From JBBPZA01 sp963728925 (GTDB lineage Bacteria; Actinomycetota; Thermoleophilia; Solirubrobacterales; Solirubrobacteraceae), in contig CAVSMB010000025.1 of the NCBI GenBank assembly GCA_963728925.1, forward strand, positions 91,552-155,551: 64,000 nucleotides of DNA, read 5' to 3'. Position 1 is the stretch's first letter, and the number at the start of each line of letters is the position of its first letter. The position numbers and the translations under genes were made by a program. The notes under the pieces were generated by a model. The model had not been told where the DNA came from, did not search any database, and saw only the letters and a program-made list of their open reading frames with translations. Shown piece after piece: positions 51,443-61,201 of this stretch.

Positions 51443-51882
51443 CGCTGCCCCTCGATCACCCACAACAGCGCGATCACCCCGACGGTGATCGAGACGTCGG
51501 CGAGGTTGAAGGCCGGCCACAGCGGGAAGTCGATGAAGTCGGTCACCGCCTCGCCGCGGACGCGGTCGAGCAGGTTTCCCAGCGCCCCGCCAAGCAGCAG
51601 GCCGGTGGGCAGCCACACCCCGGGCTTGGTGGCGTGCGTGGCGAAGTAGACGACGAGGCCGGCGAGCGCCGCCAGGGTGAGGACGAGCACGAGGGCGCCG
51701 CCACCGGCCAAGAGGCCGAAGGCGACGCCGCTGTTGCGGACGTTCACGAGCTCGACGCCCGGGAGGATCGAGTCGACGCTGCCGCGCTCGACGTGCGCGC
51801 GGACCAGCGCCTTGGTGAGCTGGTCGAGGCCGATGACCACGACCGCGACCGCCGCGGCCCGGCGCCACGCGGCCGCGCGCAT
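51439..51882 (-). CDS. lspA: Lipoprotein signal peptidase II
   Basis: 147 residues with four membrane helices. It removes signal peptides from prolipoproteins. The catalytic aspartates lie in GNLLDRVRGEAVTDFIDF and AFNLADVSITVG, the classic NxxD and DxS motifs. DQLTKALVRAHV and VRNSGVAFGLLAG are conserved at the N-terminus. The upstream yggT stop is 2 bp away and the stop overlaps rluD by 4 nt, so the genes form one transcript. Confidence 0.96.
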   Translation of the reverse strand: MRAAAWRRAAAVAVVVIGLDQLTKALVRAHVERGSVDSILPGVELVNVRNSGVAFGLLAGGGALVLVLTLAALAGLVVYFATHATKPGVWLPTGLLLGGALGNLLDRVRGEAVTDFIDFPLWPAFNLADVSITVGVIALLWVIEGQR

Positions 51883-51884
51883 GG

Positions 51885-52193
51885 TCAGAGGTTGGCGACC
51901 GCGTTGGCGATCAGCCCGCCACCGATCTGGAGGACCAGCAACGCGACGATCGGGCTGAGATCGAGCGGGCCGAGCATCGGGATGAAGCGCCGGAAGAGCC
52001 GCAGGTAGGGCTCGGAGACGTCGCGCAGGAAGGTGAGGATCCCGTTGAGCACGCGGTTGTAGGGCATGCGCACGCCGAAGGCGAAGATCAGGCTAGTGAC
52101 GATGTAGGCGATGATGATCAGCGAGTACACGGTGATCAGCGCGCGCAGGTAGCCGGCGACGTCGTCGCCCGTGAAAGCGGCGAGCACGGTCAC
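51885..52193 (-). CDS. YggT-family membrane protein
   Basis: 102 residues with two YggT-type hydrophobic helices. YSLIIIAYIVTSLIFAFG and the conserved RVLNGILTFLRDVSEPYLRL followed by RRFIPMLGPLDLSPIVALLV are the signature. YggT proteins sit beside sepF and proC in many Gram-positive bacteria and are linked to membrane or division organisation. GTG 52193 overlaps the proC stop by 4 nt and the stop is 2 bp from lspA. Confidence 0.92.
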   Translation of the reverse strand: MTVLAAFTGDDVAGYLRALITVYSLIIIAYIVTSLIFAFGVRMPYNRVLNGILTFLRDVSEPYLRLFRRFIPMLGPLDLSPIVALLVLQIGGGLIANAVANL

Positions 52194-52954
52194 CGGGCGT
52201 CGAGCACGGCGTCGAGGGCATCGGAGAACGCCGTGCGCACGCCGCCGCGCTCGAGCGCCGCCAGGCCGCGGGCCGTCGAGCCGCCGGGCGAGGTGACCGA
52301 GCGGCGCAGCGCGAGGGTGTCGGCGCCGCGCGTGCGCAGCAGCTCCGCTGTGCCGGCGAAGGCGCCGACCACGAGGCGTGCCGCGTCGGTCGGCGGGACA
52401 CCGCGACGCACGCCGGCGTCGACCATCGCCTCGACCACGAGCGCCACGTAGGCCGGGCTGACGCTCATCAGCCCCATGGCGACGTCGAGGAGCCCGTCGT
52501 CGAGCGGCACCACGTCGCCCACGCGCCCGAAGAGCTCGAGCACCCGCTCCTCCACCTCGCGGTCGCCGGAGTCGACCGGGCCGCCCCCTAGCGCGTAGCC
52601 GAGCACCCCCCGACGCACCTCGACCGCGACGTTGGGGATGAAGCGGAAGGCCGGCGTCGCCGGGTAGGCGGCACGGACGCGCTCGAGCGACGTTGCGCCG
52701 AGGATCGACACCACGACCTTCGCGTGCGGCGCGACCTGCGCGGCGACCTCCTCGAGCTGGGCCGGCTTGTGGCACAGCACCACCACGTCGGCGCGCTCCG
52801 CGACCTCCGCGTTGGAGGCGAGGGCCTCGCCTCCGAGCTCGCCGGCCAGAGCGTGCGCCCGCTGGGCGACCGGATCCGCGCATAGCACCGGCTCACCCCA
52901 CCCGCGCGCGAGCGCTCGGGCCATGTTCCCGGAGCCGATGAGACCGACGACCAT
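52190..52954 (-). CDS. proC: Pyrroline-5-carboxylate reductase
   Basis: 254 residues; reduces pyrroline-5-carboxylate to proline with NAD(P)H. The Rossmann motif is VGLIGSGNMARALARGW at the N-terminus, FRFIPNVAVEVRRGV is a core motif, and RSVTSPGGSTARGLAALERG is the C-terminal signature with substrate and dimer contacts. Slightly shorter than the usual 265-275. It is placed between sepF and yggT, a frequent order in Gram-positives, rather than with other proline genes. Confidence 0.95.
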   Translation of the reverse strand: MVVGLIGSGNMARALARGWGEPVLCADPVAQRAHALAGELGGEALASNAEVAERADVVVLCHKPAQLEEVAAQVAPHAKVVVSILGATSLERVRAAYPATPAFRFIPNVAVEVRRGVLGYALGGGPVDSGDREVEERVLELFGRVGDVVPLDDGLLDVAMGLMSVSPAYVALVVEAMVDAGVRRGVPPTDAARLVVGAFAGTAELLRTRGADTLALRRSVTSPGGSTARGLAALERGGVRTAFSDALDAVLDAR

Positions 52955-52978
52955 CGGGGCAGCGTACTTCGCCGCCCG

Positions 52979-53545
52979 CTAGGACTGGTTGAAGAAGCCC
53001 TTCTCGATCAACCGTGCCCGCTCCTCGGCGCTGACCTCGACGTTGCGCGGGGTCAGGAGGAACACCTTGTCGGCGATCCGCTGCATGCCGCCGTCGAGGG
53101 CGTAGGTCAGGCCGGAGGCGAAGTCGATCAGGCGCTTGGACAGGTCGGTGTCGGTGCCCTGCAGGTTGAGGATCACCGGAATCGAGTCCTTGAACTTGTC
53201 GGCCACGTCTTGAGCGTCGTTGAAGCTCTTGGGGACGACGAGGTGGACGCGCACGTCGGAGCGGCCGTTGCCGCGGCTGGCAGCCACCGGCCTCAACACG
53301 CGGGTGCCTCGCTCGGAGGAGGCGGGCATGTCCTCGTCGGCGAAGATGTCGTCGATCTCGTCGCGGCGCCGGCGCGAGCCCAGGCGCCGGAGGTTCGGCC
53401 GTTCGCGTTCGCGGTAGCGATCCTGCGGCTCGGGCTCGGGCTCGGGAACTGGATCCTCATAGGCGTCGTCCTCGTAGGCGACGTCGCGCTCCTCGGCGAG
53501 GCCGAAGTAGACGAGCGCGCGGTGCCAGGTGTCGCTGAAGGCCAT
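52979..53545 (-). CDS. sepF: Cell division protein SepF
   Basis: 188 residues. The N-terminal amphipathic region (AFSDTWHRALVYFGLAEER) binds the membrane, then an acidic/Pro-rich linker follows. The SepF core starts near 105 with VHLVVPKSFNDAQDVADKFK and ends VFLLTPRNVEVSAEE. SepF bundles FtsZ and anchors it to the membrane, and is essential in actinobacteria, which lack FtsA. A weak promoter-like CATAAT (about 53596-53601) lies upstream on the minus strand. No ftsZ is within the window. Confidence 0.94.
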   Translation of the reverse strand: MAFSDTWHRALVYFGLAEERDVAYEDDAYEDPVPEPEPEPQDRYRERERPNLRRLGSRRRRDEIDDIFADEDMPASSERGTRVLRPVAASRGNGRSDVRVHLVVPKSFNDAQDVADKFKDSIPVILNLQGTDTDLSKRLIDFASGLTYALDGGMQRIADKVFLLTPRNVEVSAEERARLIEKGFFNQS

Positions 53546-53626
53546 GACGGTTGGGGACTTCGCCCGGCAGGAGCGATTCCCTGCCTTGTCCCTACATTAT
53601 GCGCCTCCTGGCGGAGGTCGTGCCCG

Positions 53627-54289
53627 TCAGCCGTAAAGCCTCGTGCCGATCCGCACGAGCGTCGCCCCCTCCTCCACGGCCACGGCGAAGTCCTGGGTGG
53701 TGCCCATCGAGAGCCGCTCGAGGCCCCGCGCCGCCGCCAGCTCCCGCAGGCGCGCGAAGTACGGGCGACTCGCCTCGGGGTCGGAGGCGAGCGGCGGCAT
53801 GGTCATGAGCCCGCTCACGCGCACCGGGCAGCGCTCGAGGAAGGCGTCGAGCTCGGCCGGCTCCACGCCGCCCTTGGCGCCCTCACCGGCGAGGCTCACC
53901 TCGACGAGCACCTCGGTGTCCGGGCTCCCGTGGCGGGCGAGCTGGACGAGCACCGAGTCCGTCGCGACCGAGTGGATGAGCCGGACGTGCGGAAGGATCG
54001 TGCGGACCTTGCGGCTCTGGAGGTTGCCGATGAAGTCCCAGGTGAAGCGCGGCGCCCAGCGCTCGCGCTTGGCCTCGAGGTCCTGGGCGCGGCTCTCGCC
54101 GACGAGCTCGATCCCGGCCTGCGCGAGCACCTCCATCTCCCCCGCCGCGACGTACTTCGTCGCGGCCACGATCTCGATCTCTTCCGCATTCCGACCCGAG
54201 CGTCGTGCGGCCGCCTCGATCTCGGCGCGGACCCCCGCGAGGTTCGCGCGCACGCGCTGGGGGTCCAGCCCTTCGATCAGCTGCGCCAC
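53627..54289 (-). CDS. YggS-family PLP-homeostasis protein
   Basis: 220 residues of the YggS/PROSC family of pyridoxal-5-phosphate-binding proteins. IVAATKYVAAGEMEVLAQAG contains the PLP-binding Lys, GESRAQDLEAK and WDFIGNLQSRKVRTILPHV follow, and LSMGTTQDFAVAVEEGATLV with RIGTRLYG at the end holds the phosphate site (usually SMGMSxDxxxAI). Here T-Q replaces M-S. It regulates PLP levels. GTG 54289 overlaps the pgeF stop by 13 bp. A gap of 81 bp separates it from sepF. Confidence 0.93.
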   Translation of the reverse strand: MAQLIEGLDPQRVRANLAGVRAEIEAAARRSGRNAEEIEIVAATKYVAAGEMEVLAQAGIELVGESRAQDLEAKRERWAPRFTWDFIGNLQSRKVRTILPHVRLIHSVATDSVLVQLARHGSPDTEVLVEVSLAGEGAKGGVEPAELDAFLERCPVRVSGLMTMPPLASDPEASRPYFARLRELAAARGLERLSMGTTQDFAVAVEEGATLVRIGTRLYG

Positions 54290-55068
54290 GCGAGCCCCGC
54301 CTGCCGGCCGGTCGTGCCGCCGTCGCGGCGGTGGGAGAAGAAGAGGGCCGGGTCGCCGCAGAGGGTGCACATCCCGGTGTCGTGCACCTCGTCGACGCCG
54401 GCGCCCTCGAGCTCGAGCCGCGCGACGGCCTTGAGGTCGAGCCGCCGCCCGTCGCGGACGGCCGCGCCGTAGTGCGCGAAGGCGGCGTGGACCTCCTCGC
54501 CGACCTCGTAGCAGCAGCCGCCGGCACCCGGGCCGATCGCGGCGGCGACCCGCCCGGCCGCCCCGAGCTCGCGCAGCGCGGCGACTCCTTCGGCGACGAT
54601 CGAACCCGCCAGCCCGCGCCAGCCGCAGTGGAGCATCGCCACCGCCTCCGGGGCGACGAGCGCGACGGGAAGGCAGTCCGCGGTCAGGACGACCGGGGCC
54701 AGGCCACGAGCGCTCGTGGCCTGGCCGTCGGCGGGCTCTGGAGTGCGGCCGGAGGGCTCTGGAGCGGCGCGGGACGCGGGCCCGGTGACCGCGCGGCGAG
54801 GCGGCGGCTCGGTGAGCCGTTGCACGTCGCTGCCGTGCACCTGTCGCCCCTGCGCGAGCCGCTCGCGCTCCAGGCCGGCGGCGGCGGCGACCCGCTCCCG
54901 GTTCTCGATCACGCGGGCGGGCTCGTCGTCGGTCCAGAGGCCGAGGTTGAGGCTCTCGTAGGGCCCTTCGGAGACGCCTCCGCGACGGGTGGTGAAGAGC
55001 ACCTTCCCACCGGGAAGGCGGGCGGCGACGTGGTCGCCGGAGAGAACGAAGGGGGCGGGGACGTTCAC
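54277..55068 (-). CDS. pgeF: PgeF/YfiH laccase-domain peptidoglycan-editing factor
   Basis: 263 residues of the DUF152/YfiH family, known as purine nucleoside phosphorylase-like or peptidoglycan-editing factor. The metal site is visible: QVHGSDV, LTADCLPVAL and MLHCGWRGLAGSIV, plus IGPGAGGCCYEVG. In many bacteria this gene directly follows ftsZ. Here the upstream neighbour is an unrelated lipocalin-like gene with a 4-nt overlap (55065-55068). The start is GTG 55068. A Pro/Glu/Ala-rich insertion at about 92-120 is not typical. Confidence 0.9.
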   Translation of the reverse strand: MNVPAPFVLSGDHVAARLPGGKVLFTTRRGGVSEGPYESLNLGLWTDDEPARVIENRERVAAAAGLERERLAQGRQVHGSDVQRLTEPPPRRAVTGPASRAAPEPSGRTPEPADGQATSARGLAPVVLTADCLPVALVAPEAVAMLHCGWRGLAGSIVAEGVAALRELGAAGRVAAAIGPGAGGCCYEVGEEVHAAFAHYGAAVRDGRRLDLKAVARLELEGAGVDEVHDTGMCTLCGDPALFFSHRRDGGTTGRQAGLAWRS

Positions 55069-56072
55069 CCGAGGTGCACCTCCATCCCCCCGACGGGCTG
55101 TCGCTGGGCGTACTCGAAATGCGCGCGGCGCGGCGCGACGAGCGTGTCGGTGTGGCGCCAGAGGTGCCCGTCGCGCTCGAGCAGCTGGACGCGCATCGAC
55201 GCCGTCTCGGTGTTGTAGCAGTAGGCCGTCTCGCCGTCGGGATCGTGGTAGGTGACCCCGACGAGGTCATCGCGACGGGCGTCGACGTCGACGACGATGC
55301 GCCGGCCGGCCTGGTGGGCGTCCATATGCCACGAGGTGAGCGTGAACAGGCTCTCGCTCCGTGCGACGGCGAGCGGGGACGTCGCCAGCAGCTCGCGACC
55401 CTCCAGGCGCGCGACGACCGGCGTGCTGGGCCCGACCTCGCGGCCCAGGCGCGGCACGAAGACCGACACGCCGTCGAGGAAGTCGCCTGGGCGGCGCTCC
55501 CCCGCTTCGATCTCGAAGTCGTTGCAGTGCGCCCAGCACCACCGCGCGGCGTGCTTGGAGCCCCACAGGTGGGCCTGCCCACCGCGAGCGCCGTCGAGCT
55601 CGAGCGTGCGGCCCTCCCACTGCACCGTCCCGCTCACCGCGAGGTCGGCGTGGGGCAGCACGAGCACCGTCTTGGCGATCCGAGCGCGCTCGAGCAGCGG
55701 GTGGACGTGCTCGTAGGCTCCGCCGCCGTCCTCCCAGCGCAGATCCCACGCGACGTCCTCGATGCCGCCGCGCATGCCCCGGTCGGTGAGCTCCGCGTCG
55801 CCGATCGCCAGTCGGAAGGGCCGGCGCTCGGATGACAGCTTGGAGGCGGCGAAGGTCGCCTTGCGCGCGACCGGCCGCCCGGGCCGGGAGGGGTCCATCG
55901 CGAGGAACCACAGCGAGCACGTCGCGGGCTCGCCGGTCTCGGGGCGCGGCGCGAGCATCGTGTAGCGGATCCACAGCCCGACGCCGCTCGCGCGGTCGGT
56001 CGCGGAGAGGTAGTAGACCTCGTAGTGCCCGGGACCGCCGTCCCAGCGAAGCGCGTTCGGGTCGCCCGCCAT
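55065..56072 (-). CDS. Lipocalin-like (CrtC/tocopherol cyclase-type) protein
   Basis: 335 residues, mainly beta strands. Its N-terminal half reads YEVYYLSATDRASGVGLWIR and YTMLAPRPETGEPATCSLWF, and the later part has SLFTLTSWHMDAHQAGRRI, GVTYHDPDGETAYCYNTET. This alternation fits the double lipocalin-like fold of hydroxyneurosporene hydratase/tocopherol cyclase or Svf1-type proteins, which hold lipid-like ligands. I have no direct functional evidence. ATG 56072 gives a clean N-terminus. The stop overlaps the pgeF start, so the genes are coupled. Confidence 0.65.
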   Translation of the reverse strand: MAGDPNALRWDGGPGHYEVYYLSATDRASGVGLWIRYTMLAPRPETGEPATCSLWFLAMDPSRPGRPVARKATFAASKLSSERRPFRLAIGDAELTDRGMRGGIEDVAWDLRWEDGGGAYEHVHPLLERARIAKTVLVLPHADLAVSGTVQWEGRTLELDGARGGQAHLWGSKHAARWCWAHCNDFEIEAGERRPGDFLDGVSVFVPRLGREVGPSTPVVARLEGRELLATSPLAVARSESLFTLTSWHMDAHQAGRRIVVDVDARRDDLVGVTYHDPDGETAYCYNTETASMRVQLLERDGHLWRHTDTLVAPRRAHFEYAQRQPVGGMEVHLG

Positions 56073-56131
56073 CGCGGCCGATCCTAGCCCGCAGGCGCGT
56101 AGCGACCTTCCCGCTCAGTCGATCCGAGTCG

Positions 56132-57028
56132 TCATGCGAAGGCCAGGTCCCGTCCGCGTGCCCGCGCGCTGAGCACGAGCACAGCACCGAGGACGAGCGC
56201 CCCGCCGGCGAGCTGCACGGGAGCGAGGGACTCGCCGAAGACCAGGAACGCCAGCAGCACGGTGGTCAGCGGCTCGGCCGTCGAGAGGATCGAGGCGGTC
56301 GTCGGGCCGACGCGCCGCAGGCCGGCGAAGAACAGCCCGACCGCACCGACCGTCGAGACGACCGCGATGCCCGCCAGCCATCCGAACCCGGCCGGGCTCA
56401 CCTCGCCCAGGTGCAGGTCGCCGGTGGCGGCGGCGGCCAGGGTCAGCGTGGTTGCGGCGCCGGTGCACACCAGCGCGCTCAGGAGGAGCGGGCCGACCCG
56501 CTCGGCGACGCCCGTCGAGGTGAGGATGTAGGTGGTGTAGACGACCGCGGCCGAGAGGCCCAAGAGCGTTCCCAGGGGATCCAGCGCCCCCGCGCCCGCC
56601 CCGGCGAGGACGAGGAACAGACCGGCCGACGCGAGCACCAGCGCGCCGGCCGCGCGGCGGTTCGCCTGCTCGCGGCCGAGCGCGATCGCCGCGACGGTGA
56701 CCATCGCGGGGAACGTGTAGAGGAGCAGCGACAGCAGGGACGCGTCGAGCCGCTCCAAGGCGGCGAAGAAGGCGCCGGCCTGCGCGCTGTAGCCGACGGC
56801 GCCGAGCGCGAGGGCGAGGGCGAGGTCGCGCCGCGAGAGCGTGCGCAGACGGCGTGTGGCGCCCGTGCCCGCCGCCAAGGCCCAGAAGAGCACGGCGGCG
56901 AGCCCGAACCGGACGGCCAGCAGCGTGCCGACGGTCGCGCCCTCGTCGTAGGCGAGCTTGCCGAAGATCGCCATCGCCCCGAACGCGACCGCGGACGCGA
57001 GGCAGAGGAGGGCGCCGGTGGAGGGCAT
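56132..57028 (-). CDS. EamA/DMT-superfamily transporter
   Basis: 298 residues with ten membrane helices in two EamA repeats. The first begins GALLCLASAVAFGAMAIFGK and contains LAVRFGLAAVLFWALAAG; the second ends STAEPLTTVLLAFLVFGESL. DMT proteins export small metabolites or amino acids. It is divergent from a LysR-type gene with about 100 bp between them, a common regulator-exporter arrangement. Substrate unknown. Confidence 0.9.
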   Translation of the reverse strand: MPSTGALLCLASAVAFGAMAIFGKLAYDEGATVGTLLAVRFGLAAVLFWALAAGTGATRRLRTLSRRDLALALALGAVGYSAQAGAFFAALERLDASLLSLLLYTFPAMVTVAAIALGREQANRRAAGALVLASAGLFLVLAGAGAGALDPLGTLLGLSAAVVYTTYILTSTGVAERVGPLLLSALVCTGAATTLTLAAAATGDLHLGEVSPAGFGWLAGIAVVSTVGAVGLFFAGLRRVGPTTASILSTAEPLTTVLLAFLVFGESLAPVQLAGGALVLGAVLVLSARARGRDLAFA

Positions 57029-57127
57029 GGCTCGATCGTGCCGCGCTCAAGCTTCAGAAGCGAGCGCCATTGCTGACGGTTGTTCATTAGCATCGCTTCA
57101 TGACGATCGCGCCGCGCCGGCCGCACC

Positions 57128-58060
57128 GTGCTTGACCTGCGCCGCCTGCGCCTGCTCTACGAGCTGAACGAGCGCGGGACGATCGCCGCCGTCGCGAATG
57201 CGCTCCAGTTCACGCCTTCGGCCGTCTCCCAACAGCTCGCGGTGCTCGAGCGCGAGGCGGGCGTGAAGCTGCTCGAGCCGGCGGGGCGAGGGGTCCGGCT
57301 GACCGACGCGGCGCTCGTCCTCGTCCGCCACGCGGCAGCCCTGCTCGATCGGGCCCGGGTCGCCGAGGCGGAGCTGGCCGCAGCCGCCGGCGAGGTCGCC
57401 GGGCGGGCGAGGATCGCGGCCTTCCAGTCCGTCGCGCTGCGCCTGGCTGCGCCGGTGATGCGGGCACTGGCGACGGAGGCACCCGGACTGCGCTGCGAGC
57501 TCGTCGAGTCCGAGCCCGAGGAGTCGCTTCCCGCGCTCGCCCTGGGCGACTTCGATCTCGTCCTGGCCGACGAATGGCAGCACCAGCCGCTGTCGAGGCC
57601 CGCGGGCGTCGATCGCCACGACCTGCACCGCGACGCCGTCCACCTCGTCCTCCCCCGGGACCATCCCGTCGCGAACCGCCACCCGCACGCCGTGCCGCTC
57701 GCCGAGCTCGCGGACGCGGCGTGGGCCACCGGCCATCGCGGCACGGGCTGGGAGGAGATGACCGACCGGACGTGCCGGCAGCTCGGCGGCTTCGACCCCG
57801 ACGTCCGCCACCGCACGAACGACAGCATCCTCAGCCTCACGCTCGTCGCCCTCGGCCAGGCCGTCACCCTGCTGCCCGACTTCGTGGCGCCCGAGGCGCA
57901 CTCGGGCGTCACCGTACGATCGATCGCCGAGGGCTCCGTCCACCGGACGATCTTCGCCGCGACCCGGACGACCGACGCGCGGCGCCCGGCCGTTCGCGCC
58001 CTGCTGGGCGCCGTCCGCCTCAGAGCCGCCGGCCTGGGCTGGGACGGACCCGCGATCTGA
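57128..58060 (+). CDS. LysR-family transcriptional regulator
   Basis: 310 residues. The N-terminal winged HTH has RRLRLLYELNERGTIAAVAN then ALQFTPSAVSQQLAVLEREA; the remainder is a periplasmic-binding-like effector domain, with GRARIAAFQSVALRLAAPV and DFDLVLADEWQHQPLSRP. It probably controls the divergent EamA exporter and binds a small molecule. GTG 57128 is the family-like start. Intergenic DNA contains TTCATTAGCATCGCTTCATG (57085-57104), a partly symmetric, AT-rich stretch that could be the operator. Confidence 0.88.
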   Translation: MLDLRRLRLLYELNERGTIAAVANALQFTPSAVSQQLAVLEREAGVKLLEPAGRGVRLTDAALVLVRHAAALLDRARVAEAELAAAAGEVAGRARIAAFQSVALRLAAPVMRALATEAPGLRCELVESEPEESLPALALGDFDLVLADEWQHQPLSRPAGVDRHDLHRDAVHLVLPRDHPVANRHPHAVPLAELADAAWATGHRGTGWEEMTDRTCRQLGGFDPDVRHRTNDSILSLTLVALGQAVTLLPDFVAPEAHSGVTVRSIAEGSVHRTIFAATRTTDARRPAVRALLGAVRLRAAGLGWDGPAI

Positions 58061-58098
58061 TCGTCACCGCGCCGGCGGAGCGCACCGCGCTCTGATCC

Positions 58099-59346
58099 TC
58101 ACCGCCCGGGCGGAGATGGCGCCGCCGCCTCGAGTGCCGCGGCGAGCTGGCCCTCGCGTGTCGCATCGTCGTCGAGCTTGGCTGACAGGGCCGCGGCCAG
58201 GCCCCTGCCCACGCCCGGGCCCTCGGGCACGCCCGCGGCCACGAGGTCGTCACCCGAGACGTCCGCGGCCACGTCGCGCAGCTCGCCCAGCCACAGGCGG
58301 GCCTCCTCGGGGGCGCCGAGCGCGCCCGCGACCGCGACCTGCGCGGCCGGCCGCCCGGCCGCCGCCGCGGCAATATGCGACGGGCGCACGGCGCTCGCGA
58401 GGCGCTGCGCCAGCGCCGGGGCCCCGGTGGCGGCGGCGACGATCGCGTCGCGCTCGGCGGCCGAGAAGGCCAGCCGGTCGAGCAGCGCGCGCAGGTCGTC
58501 GCGGCCGACGTCCCCGGCGACCGAGGCGAGGGCGACGAGCGGTCGCTGCTCGTCGTCGCCGATCAGCTCGAGCGCGCGGCCGGTCAGCGCCGGATCGAGG
58601 CGCAGACGCGGATGCAGCGCGGTGAGCAGGCCGAGCTCGTTGGCGCTGCGCAGCGCCTCGAGCGCGGGCGCCTTGCGAACGAGAAGGCGCATCTCCGTCC
58701 CGACCCGCTTCCCCGAGACGCTGTCGAGCCTGCGCTGGGCGACGGCCTCGCCGGCGAGCCGCGCGGTCTCGGGCTCGGGCGCGAACCCGAGGCGGGCGGC
58801 GAAGCGCGCGAGCCGCAGCAGGCGCGTGGGATCGTCGCGGAAGCTGCCGGCGTCAAAGACCCGCAACCGCCCCGCGCGCAGGTCCTCCAGCGCGCCCTCG
58901 GGCGCCCGAAGGTCCCCGAACGCCTCGCGGCCCAGCGCGGCGGCGAGCGCGTTGACGGTGAAGTCGCGCCGCGGAAGGTCCTCGTCGATCCCTGCGGCCT
59001 CCACCTCGGGCAGGGCGCCGGGCTCGGGGTAGCGCTCGCGCCGGGCGTTCGCGAGGTCGAAGCTGACGCCGGGCGCGAGGACCGTCGCGGTGTCGAAGCG
59101 CCCCGTCGCCTCCACCGTGCCGCCGAGCCGCCGCGCGAAGCGGTCGGCGACGTCGAGCGCGTCGCCCTCGACGAGCACGTCGAGGTCGAGCGGCTCGAGG
59201 CCCAGCAGCAGATCGCGAACCGCGCCTCCCACGAGCCACAGCCCCTCTTCCCCGCCGGCGACCTCGGCGAGCCGCGCCACGGCCGGCGCCGAGCGCATGC
59301 GCTCGGGCAGCAGCGCGGGATCGAGGACCTCGGGCACGCCGGCCAT
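58099..59346 (-). CDS. CCA-adding/poly(A) polymerase-type nucleotidyltransferase
   Basis: 415 residues of class II tRNA nucleotidyltransferase type. GLWLVGGAVRDLLLGLEPLD with LDVLVEGDA gives the catalytic DxD. RRDFTVNALAAALG, DDPTRLLRLARFAARLGF and the RRLDSVSGKRVGTEMRLL motif define the conserved head and neck. The C-terminal body is poorly conserved. It completes or repairs the tRNA 3' CCA end, or adds poly(A). Exact activity not determinable; most actinobacteria use it for CCA addition. Confidence 0.87.
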   Translation of the reverse strand: MAGVPEVLDPALLPERMRSAPAVARLAEVAGGEEGLWLVGGAVRDLLLGLEPLDLDVLVEGDALDVADRFARRLGGTVEATGRFDTATVLAPGVSFDLANARRERYPEPGALPEVEAAGIDEDLPRRDFTVNALAAALGREAFGDLRAPEGALEDLRAGRLRVFDAGSFRDDPTRLLRLARFAARLGFAPEPETARLAGEAVAQRRLDSVSGKRVGTEMRLLVRKAPALEALRSANELGLLTALHPRLRLDPALTGRALELIGDDEQRPLVALASVAGDVGRDDLRALLDRLAFSAAERDAIVAAATGAPALAQRLASAVRPSHIAAAAAGRPAAQVAVAGALGAPEEARLWLGELRDVAADVSGDDLVAAGVPEGPGVGRGLAAALSAKLDDDATREGQLAAALEAAAPSPPGR

Positions 59347-59374
59347 CCTCGCGGATGGCGCGGCCCGACCGGCC

Positions 59375-60139
<765 letters not shown>

Positions 60140-60238
60140 GGGCCAACGATAGGCGGCGGCTAGATGAGTAGTTCCACGGCCTGCGGGGTCTGGGCCGGTG
60201 GGAAGGGGACATAACGGCAGCGGTCGAAGTCGGCGGTG

Positions 60239-60290
60239 CATATTCGCGCCGTCGACCCCAGGGGGTTCCGGTAGCAACGGCGCGAATATG
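60239..60290. repeat. 14-bp perfect inverted repeat with 24-nt loop
   Basis: CATATTCGCGCCGT (60239-60252) is exactly reverse-complementary to ACGGCGCGAATATG (60277-60290). The loop contains a further hairpin, ACCCCAGGGGGT. It lies 100 bp upstream of the hisF start on the minus strand and could be an attenuator or a miniature mobile element. Confidence 0.8.
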
Positions 60291-61036
60291 GGGTCAAGCG
60301 TTACGCGGTTGGCGCCTGACACGCACGGCTCCTGGTTCGAGCGCGCGAGCAAGAGCTCGTCAAACTCCTCCTCGGGCGCCTGCTCGTCCAAACCAGCGAC
60401 GTTGTCGGTGTCGATCGAGGCGCCCGTGTTCATGAGGATGCAGCAGTCGGTGTGGTTGACCGCGGCCGCCTCCGGACTGTCTCAATGCCTGCGAAGGCGG
60501 CGGTCAGACCAGGACGCCATCTCGTCGCTGCTGCATTTACGAGGAGCGGCAAAGTTGCACGAGATGCGTGCTGCTCGTCCTGAACCCAAGCTGGCGCGGC
60601 CAGGTCGAGGCTGATGCTCCCCTACGAATGGAGCACAGCGCCGAGCGCAGCGTGGTTTGCAGCATCACCGCGGCTCGGCCAGTGAGCAAGCATGAGGCGC
60701 GACGACCGGCGACCCGGCCAGCGTTAGCTGCGCGACGGCCTGCGGCTAACGCCTCGACCGGCGGACGTTCGCAATCGTCGTCGAGCGGCACAGTTCAGAC
60801 GCCGACGCGGCGTCAGGCCGGAAGTCGGTCGTGCGACTCGGAAGCCAGCTCGACGTCCGCGCGAACTTTTCGCTCCGGCCCGATCGTTGATCCAGCGCAC
60901 GATGCCACGCGCCGCCGCCCCACGGGGCATTCTCGAGCGAGCCGACGCGCCACGCCTACCCGCAGGCGGTCGGTCCCCGTTCGTCACGACGCCCGGGGGT
61001 CGCGACCCGTACGCAACCAGGTCTAGGGTCTGGCAG

Positions 61037-61201
61037 ATGCCGAGTACGAGTCGAGTAACCAAGGCGGGTTTGATCGCGCTGGTCGGCGAGATAGCGCCGG
61101 TGGTTGTGGCCGACGACGTGTTCATCGACGGACTCCTCCGCCGTGGGTCGCGCGCTGGGCGTTCAGCCCTTCGTGCAGGCCGGGCCGACGGCCGCGTTTG
61201 A
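61037..61201 (+). CDS. Small hypothetical frame, possible remnant
   Basis: 54 residues beginning MPSTSRVTKAGLIALVGEIA then PVVVADDVFIDGLLRRG. The first 35 residues alternate like a folded protein; the tail is Arg-rich. No ribosome site is strong. It could be the start of a larger lost gene. Function unknown. Confidence 0.25.
   Translation: MPSTSRVTKAGLIALVGEIAPVVVADDVFIDGLLRRGSRAGRSALRAGRADGRV

Noticed and set aside
60320..60360. tRNA-like GGTTCGA box near 60334
   Set aside because: No acceptor stem or anticodon stem can be formed around it.
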